Origin: Candidatus Aminicenantota bacterium
Lineage (GTDB): Bacteria; Acidobacteriota; Aminicenantia; Aminicenantales; Aminicenantaceae
Length of the DNA stretch: 64,000 nt
Direction: 5' to 3'
NCBI GenBank assembly: GCA_016927475.1
Contig: JAFGMO010000007.1
Span: 1-64,000, forward strand
Shown here in pieces: positions 44,895 through 52,812 of this stretch. The translations under genes and the position numbers were made by a program. Numbering within the stretch: position 1 is the stretch's first letter; each line of letters opens with the position of its first letter. The notes below the pieces were generated by a model that saw nothing but the letters and a program-made list of their open reading frames with translations, ran no database searches and was not told where the DNA came from.

Positions 44895-45761
44895 ATGCGG
44901 TTCAAGAATATTCCCCTGGTTCTCTTTCTTTTCGCCTTCATAACCGGAATGGGAGGGACACCGGAACTTTCTCCCGCTCTCCCCTTTTTACAACAGCAAA
45001 GGATTCAGCCCAACCCGACAAAAAAACTCATTTCCGTTAGAAACCAAACGAAAGAAATCGTGCATTATTCCATGAAAGCCATCAACCGGGTGGGTGAACC
45101 TGACGAGAAAAATCTTGAACCCGGTGCCGTTGATCAATACTTTTCCTATGTTCCCATGGATATTTTTTTCACCAACAATCAAGGAAAAAAGTATAAATAC
45201 CGCCTGGGACTGGGAATGGCCTATTCCTTTCGCTACGATGAAAACGATGATCTAGGCCTATATGAAGGAGCTCACGGCCGGACAGATTCCGAAGACCTGG
45301 CCCCATTCGTTCCCACTCCCTTCTTCGTTATCGAAAGAATGCTCTTAATGGCCGAGGTGGATAAGAAAGATATTATCTACGACTTGGGCTGCGGCGATGG
45401 TCGTATTGTCATCAAAGCAGCAAAAAAATATGGAGCTAAAGGGGTTGGCATCGATATCGTCCCTGAAAGAATCAAAGAGGCACGGGCCTACGCCAAACTA
45501 ACAGGAGTATCCCATCTGGTCACCTTTCGGCAGCAGGACGTTATGAAATCCAACTTTTCGGAAGCAACGATCGTCTGTTTATACCTGCTACCCGAGTCCA
45601 ATGCTCTTCTCGTCCCCCTCTTCGAAGAACAACTCAAACCGGGAACATTGGTGTTATCACATAATTATCACATCCCGGGATGGGAACATAAAGAAATCGA
45701 CTATGCGGAGCTGGTGAGCCTCCAAGGAGAAGAGCACTCGATATATCTGTATAAAAAATAG
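44895..45761 (+). CDS. Class I SAM-dependent methyltransferase with signal peptide
   Basis: This is 288 residues from ATG 44895. It opens with a clear signal segment (MRFKNIPLVLFLFAFITGMG), then a domain of about 100 residues with no known family (KKLISVRNQTKEIVHYSMKA), then a methyltransferase fold: motif I IYDLGCGDGRIVIKAAKKYG, motif II GIDIVPERIKEA, and LVTFRQQDVM. SAM is a cytoplasmic cofactor, so an exported form would be odd; the signal may instead be a membrane anchor. It follows the WD40 gene by eight bases, so the two are likely co-transcribed. The substrate is unknown. Confidence 0.82.
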   Translation: MRFKNIPLVLFLFAFITGMGGTPELSPALPFLQQQRIQPNPTKKLISVRNQTKEIVHYSMKAINRVGEPDEKNLEPGAVDQYFSYVPMDIFFTNNQGKKYKYRLGLGMAYSFRYDENDDLGLYEGAHGRTDSEDLAPFVPTPFFVIERMLLMAEVDKKDIIYDLGCGDGRIVIKAAKKYGAKGVGIDIVPERIKEARAYAKLTGVSHLVTFRQQDVMKSNFSEATIVCLYLLPESNALLVPLFEEQLKPGTLVLSHNYHIPGWEHKEIDYAELVSLQGEEHSIYLYKK

Positions 45762-45836
45762 CGCCCCCGACGGGATTTGAACCCGTGTTGCCGCCTTGAA
45801 AGGGCGGTGTCCTCAACCAAGCTAGACGACAGGGGC
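45762..45836 (-). tRNA. tRNA-Glu (anticodon TTC)
   Basis: The cloverleaf is clear: acceptor GCCCCTG/CGGGGGC (one G-T pair), anticodon arm CCGCC-CTTTCAA-GGCGG with TTC, and T arm ACGGG-TTCAAAT-CCCGT. CCA is not encoded. It starts right after the methyltransferase stop on the opposite strand. Confidence 0.95.
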
Positions 45837-45844
45837 GCAACGTT

Positions 45845-45919
45845 TGGTGAGCCGTGCTGGACTCGAACCAGCGACACCCGGCTTAAAAGGCCGGTGCTCT
45901 CCCTCTGAGCTAACGGCCC
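45845..45919 (-). tRNA. tRNA-Lys (anticodon TTT)
   Basis: Acceptor GGGCCGT/ACGGCTC, anticodon arm CCGGC-CTTTTAA-GCCGG with TTT, T arm GCTGG-TTCGAGT-CCAGC. CCA is encoded (45845-45847), unlike in the neighbouring tRNA-Glu. It lies eight bases upstream of tRNA-Glu on the same strand, so the two are likely one transcript. Confidence 0.95.
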
Positions 45920-45991
45920 ACAAAAAAAGATTGTTTATTTATAAAAGAAAGTAATTAAAGAGTCAATATGTATTTCAGATAAACGGAAAAT

Positions 45992-46684
45992 TCAGCTAAG
46001 AACTTCGAATCTAACGATAATCCATCTTCCCCTGTGCGTTAGGTTCAACGTTTCGTCCTGGACTTCGTATCTTCTCATATAGATTTTGTAATTTTTAGAT
46101 TCACCTGACTTTGTATTTATTTTAACATCAACTGTTTTGAACTGAACTTCTCCATTAAAATCCCTGACGTTGGGAAGGTCTCCTGTTCCGAGTGAAAAGA
46201 TCGTGATTTCTTCTTCCCTGGCCGCGGCAGCTTTAGCTTCGTTGTAATCTTTCTGCATCTGCGAGTGTTTTTCTCTTTCTTCCTCATATTTTTTCTCCAT
46301 CTCGTCGACTTTACTGCGTGCCGCTCTTCGTGCTGCTGCTGTTCTGGCATATTTCAGCTCATCCTGAGCCGCATAGACAGCTTCTTGGGCATCGAGAGTG
46401 GGACCAACGTGTTCTTCCAGAGCTTTTTTTGTTTCTATCTCTTTTTTATTCAGTTCCGGCAGCGTAACAGGTTTGACAACCTCTTCAGCGACACTCAAGA
46501 TCTCCCAATTATCGACATTAATCTTGATCGGCTCCAAGGCCATAGTGGCCAGCGTTTGGTTGTCATTTAAAGTAACGGCATGAAAATATCTCTTTAGTAA
46601 GCCTTCTTCAGGTTTGGATGAACAACTCATGATGGCGAATAATAGAATAACAATGCCGGCTGCGGACAGATATTTTTTTGTCAT
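45992..46684 (-). CDS. Lipoprotein with alanine/glutamate coiled coil
   Basis: This is 230 residues from ATG 46684 (AAGGAGG upstream). The lipobox is IMSC (Cys20 region), followed by SSKPEEGLLKRYFHAVTLND, a pattern of lipoproteins with an NTF2-like or short globular head. A coiled coil (about residues 90-165, Ala/Glu/Lys-rich, with ARTAAARRAARSKVDEMEKK) separates it from a C-terminal beta part (VQFKTVDVKINTKSGESKN, RRYEVQDETLNL). Unknown function; probably periplasmic and anchored in a membrane. Confidence 0.8.
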   Translation of the reverse strand: MTKKYLSAAGIVILLFAIMSCSSKPEEGLLKRYFHAVTLNDNQTLATMALEPIKINVDNWEILSVAEEVVKPVTLPELNKKEIETKKALEEHVGPTLDAQEAVYAAQDELKYARTAAARRAARSKVDEMEKKYEEEREKHSQMQKDYNEAKAAAAREEEITIFSLGTGDLPNVRDFNGEVQFKTVDVKINTKSGESKNYKIYMRRYEVQDETLNLTHRGRWIIVRFEVLS

Positions 46685-46979
46685 TATTCCTCCTTGCTGT
46701 TGCGATAATTCAGTTTTTTTCAATTTTACTTTTTTTTCTGACAAAAAAGCAAGTTTAAATCAGATTAATTTATGAAAAGTATAAGCAATAATGATATTTC
46801 CTCACATCCAACCGGTTCCTAAGGATTTCCTTTGGTGAGTTTTGATCTTTCCAGAAATCAAAAAATAAGTTTTTTTTACCATTTATGTATGATTATTCCA
46901 AAAAATTCTTGATTTCCCGAACCTTCAAGCCCTTTAAGCCCTTCCATCTCTTTCTGAATTGTTTTTTTTACTTTTTTTG

Positions 46980-47008
46980 TTGACAAGAACATGATGTCCG
47001 ATTAGAAT
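46980..47008 (+). promoter_or_regulatory. Sigma-70-type promoter of the Hdr/hydrogenase operon
   Basis: TTGACA (46980-46985), a 17-base spacer, and TAGAAT (47003-47008): a near-consensus housekeeping promoter upstream of HdrC. Transcription would start near 47015. The stretch 46745-46979 is AT-rich and shows no gene. Confidence 0.7.
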
Positions 47009-47014
47009 CAAGGG

Positions 47015-47247
47015 TAATTATAAGGTATAGGTTATTATTCCTATAGTTACAGTAATAATTATTGCAGGAAGATTTTTTTGTCTCTCATTCTCTTAGTCGC
47101 AAAGTTTTCTTTTGCCGAAACCTTATAGTCATCTTTATCTTAGAGGAGATTTATCAATTTCAAAAAAAGTTGAGTTTTCTCTCTCGCACAAACGTAAAAT
47201 CGCTTATCCCAAAATAATTTCAATTTTCTTTATTTGAAGGAGGATCC
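47015..47247 (+). other. Long 5' leader of the Hdr/hydrogenase operon
   Basis: About 230 untranslated bases lie between the predicted start site and the HdrC ATG (AAGGAGG at 47238). The stretch TAATTATAAGG...TAATAATTATTG contains AT-rich inverted segments, but no known riboswitch or clear terminator is seen. Confidence 0.4.
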
Positions 47248-47829
47248 ATGAAAATCCAAGAAAAGGTTATCAATGAAGAAGATATGGATAGAACCTTTTT
47301 AAACGACATCAAAGAAGCATCCGGAAGTACTGAGATAGACATCTGTATCCAGTGTGGAACATGCAGCAGCTCTTGCCCTATGGCCGTCTACATGGATTAT
47401 ACACCCCGACAGATCATATCCATGGTCAAAAATGGAATGAGAGAAAATGTATTAAAAAGTTTCACCCCATGGCTCTGTGCTTCCTGCTACAGCTGCCAGG
47501 TCCGATGTCCCATGGATATCAATATTACCGATGTCATGTACGCCATCAAGAGAAAAGCTGTCGAGAAAAAAACATATCCATCCCGATTTGCTATTCCGGT
47601 CATGGACAAAGAAATGCATAAAATCCTCACCCATAACGGTCGAAGCTCTGAAGTACTCTTAATGCTCAAACTTTTCTTGAAAACGAGAAACCTTATTGGG
47701 CTTATCAAGATGGCACCTCTCGGCTTAAACCTATTCAAAACAGGGCGGATAGGCTTGAAAAAAGAGTCCATTAAAAATAAAAAACAACTGCGCCAAATCC
47801 TGAAAGCCGTAAAGGAGGAAAGCCAATGA
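47248..47829 (+). CDS. hdrC: Heterodisulfide reductase subunit C-like Fe-S protein
   Basis: This is 193 residues with two [4Fe-4S] motifs: Cys33/36/39/43 (CIQCGTCSSSCP) and Cys77/80/83/87 (CASCYSCQVRCP). Between them is YTPRQIISMVKNGMREN, as in HdrC. HdrC passes electrons from HdrA to the HdrB catalytic site. It is the first gene of the long operon and its stop overlaps the HdrB start (ATGA). A basic tail (KKESIKNKKQLRQILKAVKE) follows the Fe-S part. No membrane segment is present, so this is the cytoplasmic Hdr type. Confidence 0.92.
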   Translation: MKIQEKVINEEDMDRTFLNDIKEASGSTEIDICIQCGTCSSSCPMAVYMDYTPRQIISMVKNGMRENVLKSFTPWLCASCYSCQVRCPMDINITDVMYAIKRKAVEKKTYPSRFAIPVMDKEMHKILTHNGRSSEVLLMLKLFLKTRNLIGLIKMAPLGLNLFKTGRIGLKKESIKNKKQLRQILKAVKEESQ

Positions 47830-48710
47830 GCGAATACATCTATTATCCGGGCTGTTCTCTCAAAACAAGCGGAAGACACTATGATGAATCGATAATCACT
47901 GTTTTCAAGGAACTTGGCATCGAACTGAAGGAACTGGATGATTGGAACTGCTGTGGAGCCACCGCATCTCCTTCCGTTGATGAGGCTAAAACATCCGCAA
48001 TTACTGGACGAGTCCTTGCCCTTGCCGAAAAATCGGGAAAAGACATCCTTGCGCCTTGCGCGGCTTGTTACATGAGTCTCAAAAAGTCGAAAAAATTCTT
48101 AGAAAATGGCTCCCAAAAAGCAGAAAAAATACTCAAAGCATTGGAGGATGCAGGTCTTCCCTACAAAGCAAATGTCAATGTCAAGCATCCTGTGGAAATC
48201 CTGACCAAAGAGATTGGAATGGGAAAGATAAAGGCTAAAGTAATCCGGAACCTCAATAATATCAAGATTGTGAATTACTATGGATGTCAAATCGTTCGGC
48301 CGTTCACTGAATTCGACGACCCCGATTACCCCACTCAAATGGATGATCTCATGGACGCTTTGGGCCTCGACGTTGTTGACTATTCTGCAAAAACCAAATG
48401 CTGCGGGGGAGCCTTAACAGCGAATCTTGAAGAGCCCGGCTTAAGGTTAAATTACATCCTGCTGAAAGAGGCCAAGAGAAAAGGGGCGGACGCCATCGTG
48501 ACTCTTTGCCCTCTCTGTTTGTTTAACCTGGAAATCACACAGAGGAAAATAACGAAAAAATATAAGGAAGAAGTCAAAATACCCGTTTTTTTCTTCAGCC
48601 AACTCATGGGGCTTTCCATGGGTATCCCGAAAGAAGATCTTGGTTTCTCCCGATCTATGATCCCGCTGAAAAAATTCTGGGAGAAGGTTGAAAATGGAGG
48701 ATCTAAATGA
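47826..48710 (+). CDS. hdrB: Heterodisulfide reductase subunit B-like protein
   Basis: This is 294 residues with both CCG domains of HdrB: C10, C42-C43, C78, C81 (YYPGCSLKTSG, WNCCGATA, PCAACYMS) and C154, C192-C193, C228, C231 (YYGCQIV, KCCGGAL, LCPLC). In methanogens these bind two non-cubane [4Fe-4S] clusters that split a disulfide. In a bacterium without coenzyme M/B the oxidised partner is unknown; an alternative disulfide or thiol carrier is likely. It overlaps genes on both sides by four bases. Confidence 0.93.
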   Translation: MSEYIYYPGCSLKTSGRHYDESIITVFKELGIELKELDDWNCCGATASPSVDEAKTSAITGRVLALAEKSGKDILAPCAACYMSLKKSKKFLENGSQKAEKILKALEDAGLPYKANVNVKHPVEILTKEIGMGKIKAKVIRNLNNIKIVNYYGCQIVRPFTEFDDPDYPTQMDDLMDALGLDVVDYSAKTKCCGGALTANLEEPGLRLNYILLKEAKRKGADAIVTLCPLCLFNLEITQRKITKKYKEEVKIPVFFFSQLMGLSMGIPKEDLGFSRSMIPLKKFWEKVENGGSK

Positions 48711-49558
48711 GTAAAAACGGCCAACCAAGAATCGGAGTTTTCATCTGCCACTGTGGCGCCAACATCGCCAACAAGGTAAATGTCTACGAGGTCGCGGAAT
48801 TCGCCTCAAAACTGGATAATGTAGCCGTAGCCAAAGAGTATAAATTTATGTGCTCGGACCCGGGGCAGGAACTCATCAAGAAGGAAATCAAAGAAAAAAA
48901 ACTCAATCGTATCGTAGTAGCTTCATGTTCTCCTCTTATGCATGAACCGACGTTCAGAGGTGTGACGGCAGAGGGTGGTTTGAATCCCTTTTATTTTCAG
49001 ATGTCAAACATCAGGGAGCACGTCTCCTGGGTAACCAAAGACCCGGATAAAGCCACAAAAAAAGCCAAAGCTCTGATTTCCGCTGCGGTACGCCGAGTCG
49101 CTCTTCACGATCCGTTGACCAAAAAAGAGGTTCCCGTACGTCCTGAGGTGCTCATCGTCGGAGGGGGCATTGCGGGTATTCAAGCTGCATTAACCTATGC
49201 CAACTCCGGAAAAAAAGTTTATTTGGTTGAAAAGCAGGCCTCTATAGGCGGCCATATGTCCATGCTGGACAAAACATTTCCTACTCTGGATTGTTCTGCC
49301 TGTATCCTGACTCCCAGGATGTCCGAAGTGGGAAAACATCCCAATATTGAACTCCTGACCTGGAGTGAAGTGGAAGAAATCGAAGGATTCGTGGGAAATT
49401 TCAAGGTAAGGATTAGAAAGAAAGCCCGTTACGTCGACGTGGATAAATGTAACGGTTGCGGAATGTGCTGGGAAAACTGCCCGACCACTATCACTCCTTC
49501 AGAGAGAATTATTCGCAAGAAGGATTTGATCATCAAGACGGTAGAAAAAGAGCACTAA
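48707..49558 (+). CDS. hdrA: N-terminal half of HdrA (split flavoprotein subunit)
   Basis: This is 283 residues, against about 650 for full HdrA. It has the N-terminal Fe-S domain (Cys14, Cys16, Cys49, Cys74), the FAD Rossmann motif GGGIAG (152-157), the HdrA-type GGHMSMLDKTFPTLDCSACI (Cys196, Cys199), and the first ferredoxin insert (Cys248/251/254/258). It then stops, just where normal HdrA continues into its next ferredoxin and the rest of the flavin domain. That missing part occurs in the gene at 56052, fused to a NuoG-like module. The FAD domain should therefore be built from two polypeptides. No frameshift is seen: the stop is followed at once by a coupled new gene. Confidence 0.9.
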   Translation: MSKNGQPRIGVFICHCGANIANKVNVYEVAEFASKLDNVAVAKEYKFMCSDPGQELIKKEIKEKKLNRIVVASCSPLMHEPTFRGVTAEGGLNPFYFQMSNIREHVSWVTKDPDKATKKAKALISAAVRRVALHDPLTKKEVPVRPEVLIVGGGIAGIQAALTYANSGKKVYLVEKQASIGGHMSMLDKTFPTLDCSACILTPRMSEVGKHPNIELLTWSEVEEIEGFVGNFKVRIRKKARYVDVDKCNGCGMCWENCPTTITPSERIIRKKDLIIKTVEKEH

Positions 49559-49559
49559 G

Positions 49560-49922
49560 ATGAAGTTGAGAGAAATCGTCAATCTCCTCGATGCGGAAAT
49601 TATGAGTGGGGCAGAAAATATGGATGAGGAGATCAAGCTGGCGGGAGCTTCTGATTTGATGAGTGATGTATTAGCCTTCGGACAACCGGGGCTCATCCTT
49701 CTTACAGGTCTCACCAATCCTCAGTCTGTACGAACTGCGGACATTATCGAAGCAAAAGCCATAGTATATGTTCGCGGCAAAAAACCCGACGCGGACGGAA
49801 TTGCTCTAGCTCAAAAGAAAAAGATACCCATTCTTTCCACCCAATTCATGATGTTCAAGGCCTGTGGCATTCTATACAGGAACGGTATAACCGGAGTCAG
49901 TGACCCTAAGGATAAATCTTGA
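49560..49922 (+). CDS. DRTGG-domain protein 1
   Basis: This is 120 residues with the DRTGG-type fold: EIVNLLDAEIMSGAENMDEE, DLMSDVLAFGQPGLILLTGL and AIVYVRGKKPDADGIALAQK. Such small proteins occur in signalling cassettes beside [FeFe] sensory hydrogenases and HydABC genes. They may bind a nucleotide or act as a switch. It starts one base after the HdrA-N stop. A paralogue lies at 51730. Confidence 0.8.
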   Translation: MKLREIVNLLDAEIMSGAENMDEEIKLAGASDLMSDVLAFGQPGLILLTGLTNPQSVRTADIIEAKAIVYVRGKKPDADGIALAQKKKIPILSTQFMMFKACGILYRNGITGVSDPKDKS

Positions 49923-49923
49923 A

Positions 49924-50370
49924 ATGGAACCAGAAAATGGTTTTATACAAGAATTCAAGGTTAAAGGAGGAGACTTCAGTAAGGCGGGTTCCATCTCTAC
50001 CGAAATCAAAGAAATCCTTCAGGAAGTCGGCATCGACTCTTCCATCATCAGAAGAGTGGCCATTGCATCCTATGAAGCAGAGATGAACATGGTTATGTAT
50101 TCGAGAAAAGGCGAAGTATCTTTTATCCTGGACTCGGTTAAAATTTTAATCAAAACATCCGATGAAGGCCCCGGCATCGAAGATATCGATAAAGCCATGC
50201 AAGAAGGTTTTTCAACCGCGACGGATGAGATGCGCGAGATGGGATTTGGAGCCGGGATGGGTCTTCCCAATATAAAAAAACATTCCGATGAATTCAAAAT
50301 TACTTCTGAGATAGGAAAGGGAACAAATCTGTCCATCACGTTTTATTTGGAGCAACAAAACAAACAATGA
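49924..50370 (+). CDS. RsbW-like anti-sigma/Ser-Thr kinase ATPase
   Basis: This is 148 residues from ATG 49924, two bases after the DRTGG stop. HATPase motifs of the RsbW/SpoIIAB type are present: VAIASYEAEMNMVMYS (N box), TSDEGPGIEDIDKAM (G1), and EMGFGAGMGLPNIKKHSDEF (G2). There is no sigma factor or STAS protein in the operon, so its target is unknown. With the sensory hydrogenase next door it could relay an H2 or redox signal by phosphorylation. The stop overlaps the hydrogenase-like gene by four bases. Confidence 0.85.
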   Translation: MEPENGFIQEFKVKGGDFSKAGSISTEIKEILQEVGIDSSIIRRVAIASYEAEMNMVMYSRKGEVSFILDSVKILIKTSDEGPGIEDIDKAMQEGFSTATDEMREMGFGAGMGLPNIKKHSDEFKITSEIGKGTNLSITFYLEQQNKQ

Positions 50371-51740
50371 ATCAATATTATCATTCCATCCGGATCGATG
50401 AGGACAAATGCGACGGCAGAATGAAGTGTATGCGTATCTGTCCCACCCAGGCCATACGCGTGAGAAACGGAAAAGCAAAAATTATCGAGGAAAAATGCAT
50501 CGACTGTGGTGAATGTATCACTGCCTGCCCGAATCAAGCCATCATTCCCCAAACCGATCCTTTCGGTGAACTTTCAAGATTTAAATACACCATCGCCATC
50601 CCTTCCCCCTCACTTTACGCACAATTCGGCAGAGAAATCCTGCCGGAAAAAATATTGGCAGGATTGCAGTCAGTAGGATTTAACGAAGCTTTTGACCTCG
50701 CTTTAACCTGTGGTGAAGTAAGCTTCGCTATCCAGGAATATCTCCGCGACTACGACGGGCCCAAACCTTTAATCTCCAATGCCTGTCCGACTGTCGTCCG
50801 GCTCATACAAGTTCGATATCCCGGTCTTATCGAAAATTTAATCCCGATCGATACGCCGCGCGAGATTTCATCACGGGCTCTCAAGAAACAAAAATCCAAA
50901 GAAATCGGGTTGGACCCTAAAGATATCGGCACATTTTATATCACTCCTTGTCCGGCTAAGATGATCTCCATCAAACAACCTGCAGAGAAAGGAAAATCCC
51001 ATCTCGACGGAGCCCTCTCTATTGCAGATATTTACGGACCCTTATTATCCGCTATGGAAAAGATGGAAAAAGGAAACTACAGAAAAAGCCTGGAGAGCAT
51101 CTGTATTCTCGGAATCGGATGGGCCATATCAGGAGGAATCTGCCAAACGTTAAGGATAAAAAATTCCCTGGTCACGTCAGGCCTGTCTGAAATATTGAAG
51201 GTTTTTGACGACATCGAAAAGGGAAAATTGAGAAACATCGATTTCATCGAAGCGTACTCATGTCATCAGGGTTGTGTAGGAGGTTCGTTGACTGTGGAAA
51301 ACCTCTATATCTCTTACAACAAAATCCTCAAGCTGATTAATACCCTGGAGTTTGAAAAAATAAAAGCCTGCCCGGATATCAGAGAGGTGCGTAAGCTCTA
51401 CGAGCAAAACTATTTCTTCATGAACGGAAAAATTGAATCCCGCCCCTTAAAACCGCTTGATGATAATATAGCCATAGCCATAAAAAAGAAAAAAGAGAAA
51501 GAAGCCCTGTACGAATCACTACCCAAAATAGACTGCGGAGTATGCGGTTCCCCCACCTGCCTGGCTTTTGCCGAAGATTCCGTCAGAGGAGAGGTAAACA
51601 TCACGGACTGCATCCTCAGATACCCGGAAAAAATTAAAGCCTTAACAAAAAACAAATCCTTTACGGCTTTCTCATCGAAAAGAGACAAATCCACTGCCGC
51701 CCGGGAGGCGGATAAAAAAGGACGGAAACATGAAACTTAA
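50367..51740 (+). CDS. Sensory-type (HydS-like) [FeFe]-hydrogenase domain protein
   Basis: This is 457 residues. Two N-terminal ferredoxin motifs lie at 15-25 (irregular, CDGRMKCMRIC) and 44-54 (CIDCGECITAC). The H-cluster loops are altered: L1 LISNACPTV (ligand Cys140, with Ala139 where catalytic enzymes have the proton-transfer Cys), L2 TPCPAKM (Cys195), L3 EAYSCHQGCVGGS (Cys299, Cys303). A C-terminal Fe-S motif follows (Cys390, 393, 398, 415). Loss of the L1 proton-transfer Cys marks the sensory group C/D type. It is flanked by DRTGG, RsbW-like, PHP and ATPase genes, so it probably senses H2 or redox state for this operon rather than producing H2. Confidence 0.88.
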   Translation: MNQYYHSIRIDEDKCDGRMKCMRICPTQAIRVRNGKAKIIEEKCIDCGECITACPNQAIIPQTDPFGELSRFKYTIAIPSPSLYAQFGREILPEKILAGLQSVGFNEAFDLALTCGEVSFAIQEYLRDYDGPKPLISNACPTVVRLIQVRYPGLIENLIPIDTPREISSRALKKQKSKEIGLDPKDIGTFYITPCPAKMISIKQPAEKGKSHLDGALSIADIYGPLLSAMEKMEKGNYRKSLESICILGIGWAISGGICQTLRIKNSLVTSGLSEILKVFDDIEKGKLRNIDFIEAYSCHQGCVGGSLTVENLYISYNKILKLINTLEFEKIKACPDIREVRKLYEQNYFFMNGKIESRPLKPLDDNIAIAIKKKKEKEALYESLPKIDCGVCGSPTCLAFAEDSVRGEVNITDCILRYPEKIKALTKNKSFTAFSSKRDKSTAAREADKKGRKHET

Positions 51741-52080
51741 AGAAATCATTGAAAAACTTCAACTAAGAGTGATTACAGCTCAAGGTGGATTCGAAACAGA
51801 AGTGACCGGCGGATACACAAGCGACTTGCTCAGCGATGTTATGGCCAACAGTCAAAAAGGAAACATCTGGATAACTCTACAAACCCATCAAAATATTATT
51901 GCTGTGGCCAAGCTCAAAGAATTATCAGGAATCGTCCTTGTGAAAGGCCGCGAACCTGACGAAGAAACCACAAATAAAGCCGAAGAAGAAAAAATTCCTC
52001 TCCTCAGCAGCAAAGAATCGGCTTTTTCTATCACGGGAAAATTATATAAATTGATCAGTGAAAAGAAAATTGATGCTTAA
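51730..52080 (+). CDS. DRTGG-domain protein 2
   Basis: This is 116 residues, a paralogue of the gene at 49560. Key segments are EVTGGYTSDLLSDVMANSQK, NIWITLQTHQNIIAVAKLKE and GIVLVKGREPDEET. It overlaps the end of the [FeFe] gene by 11 bases, and its own stop is overlapped by the PHP start (ATGCTTAA), so translation is tightly coupled. The duplicate DRTGG genes on both sides of the sensory hydrogenase suggest a two-part switch. Confidence 0.8.
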   Translation: MKLKEIIEKLQLRVITAQGGFETEVTGGYTSDLLSDVMANSQKGNIWITLQTHQNIIAVAKLKELSGIVLVKGREPDEETTNKAEEEKIPLLSSKESAFSITGKLYKLISEKKIDA

Positions 52081-52804
52081 AACCTTTAAAGCCGACCTGC
52101 ATATTCATACATGCCTGTCCCCGTGTACTGAATTGGATATGTCCCCGAGCAACATCATCGCCAGCGCCAAGAATAGCGGGATCAGCATCCTCGGCATTTG
52201 CGACCACAACTCTACAGAAAACTCCCTTGCCGTCATGAAAGCAGCGATAAAAACAGACATCAACGTTATTCCCGGCATGGAGGTCACCTCTCAAGAAGAA
52301 GTCCATGTGTTGGCCCTCTTTGATGATTGGGAAAATGCGAACAAGCTTCAGAACCATGTGTATAAAAACCTCCCCGGCGAGAACGATGAAAAAACCTTCG
52401 GAATGCAGGTTCTTGTCAATGAAAAGGAAGAAGTTTTGGGCTTCAGTCAAAAACTCCTGATAGGGGCTACGATCATTCCTCTTGATGAAATCATTCGGCT
52501 TACACACCAATATGACGGCATCGCGATCGCCTCGCATATAGACCGGGAGGCTTTCAGTATAATCGGCCAACTGGGATTTATCCCTGAAAACATCGAACTG
52601 GATGCTGTCGAGGTCTCATCGCGCATCTCCATTGAAGAAGCCAGGAACATCTACAGCGACAGATATCCCATAACCTGTTCCTCGGATGCGCACCATCCGG
52701 AAGACATCGGAAAAGGACAAACATCCTTTCTCCTGAAAGCGGGTACGGTTGCCGAAATCAAGAAGGCTCTTAAGAACAAAGAAGGGAGAAAAATCGTCGG
52801 CTGA
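52073..52804 (+). CDS. PHP-domain phosphoesterase
   Basis: This is 243 residues from ATG 52073 (the upstream in-frame ATG lies within the DRTGG gene). The PHP metal motifs are FKADLHIHTCLSPCTEL, LGICDHNSTENS, and the C-terminal SSDAHHPEDIGKG. The family hydrolyses phosphoester bonds using two or three metal ions. In this setting it may remove a phosphate set by the nearby ATPases, or turn over a small nucleotide signal. This is inferred from context. Confidence 0.88.
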   Translation: MLKTFKADLHIHTCLSPCTELDMSPSNIIASAKNSGISILGICDHNSTENSLAVMKAAIKTDINVIPGMEVTSQEEVHVLALFDDWENANKLQNHVYKNLPGENDEKTFGMQVLVNEKEEVLGFSQKLLIGATIIPLDEIIRLTHQYDGIAIASHIDREAFSIIGQLGFIPENIELDAVEVSSRISIEEARNIYSDRYPITCSSDAHHPEDIGKGQTSFLLKAGTVAEIKKALKNKEGRKIVG

Positions 52805-52812
52805 GGAAACAA

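Noticed and set aside
48707-49558. HdrA truncated by a simple frameshift or sequencing error
   Set aside because: The next gene starts two bases after the stop with its own family, and the missing HdrA half is found intact 6.5 kb downstream in a fusion.
50367-51740. Catalytic [FeFe] hydrogenase
   Set aside because: The L1 loop lacks the proton-transfer Cys and L2/L3 are altered; the gene context is regulatory.
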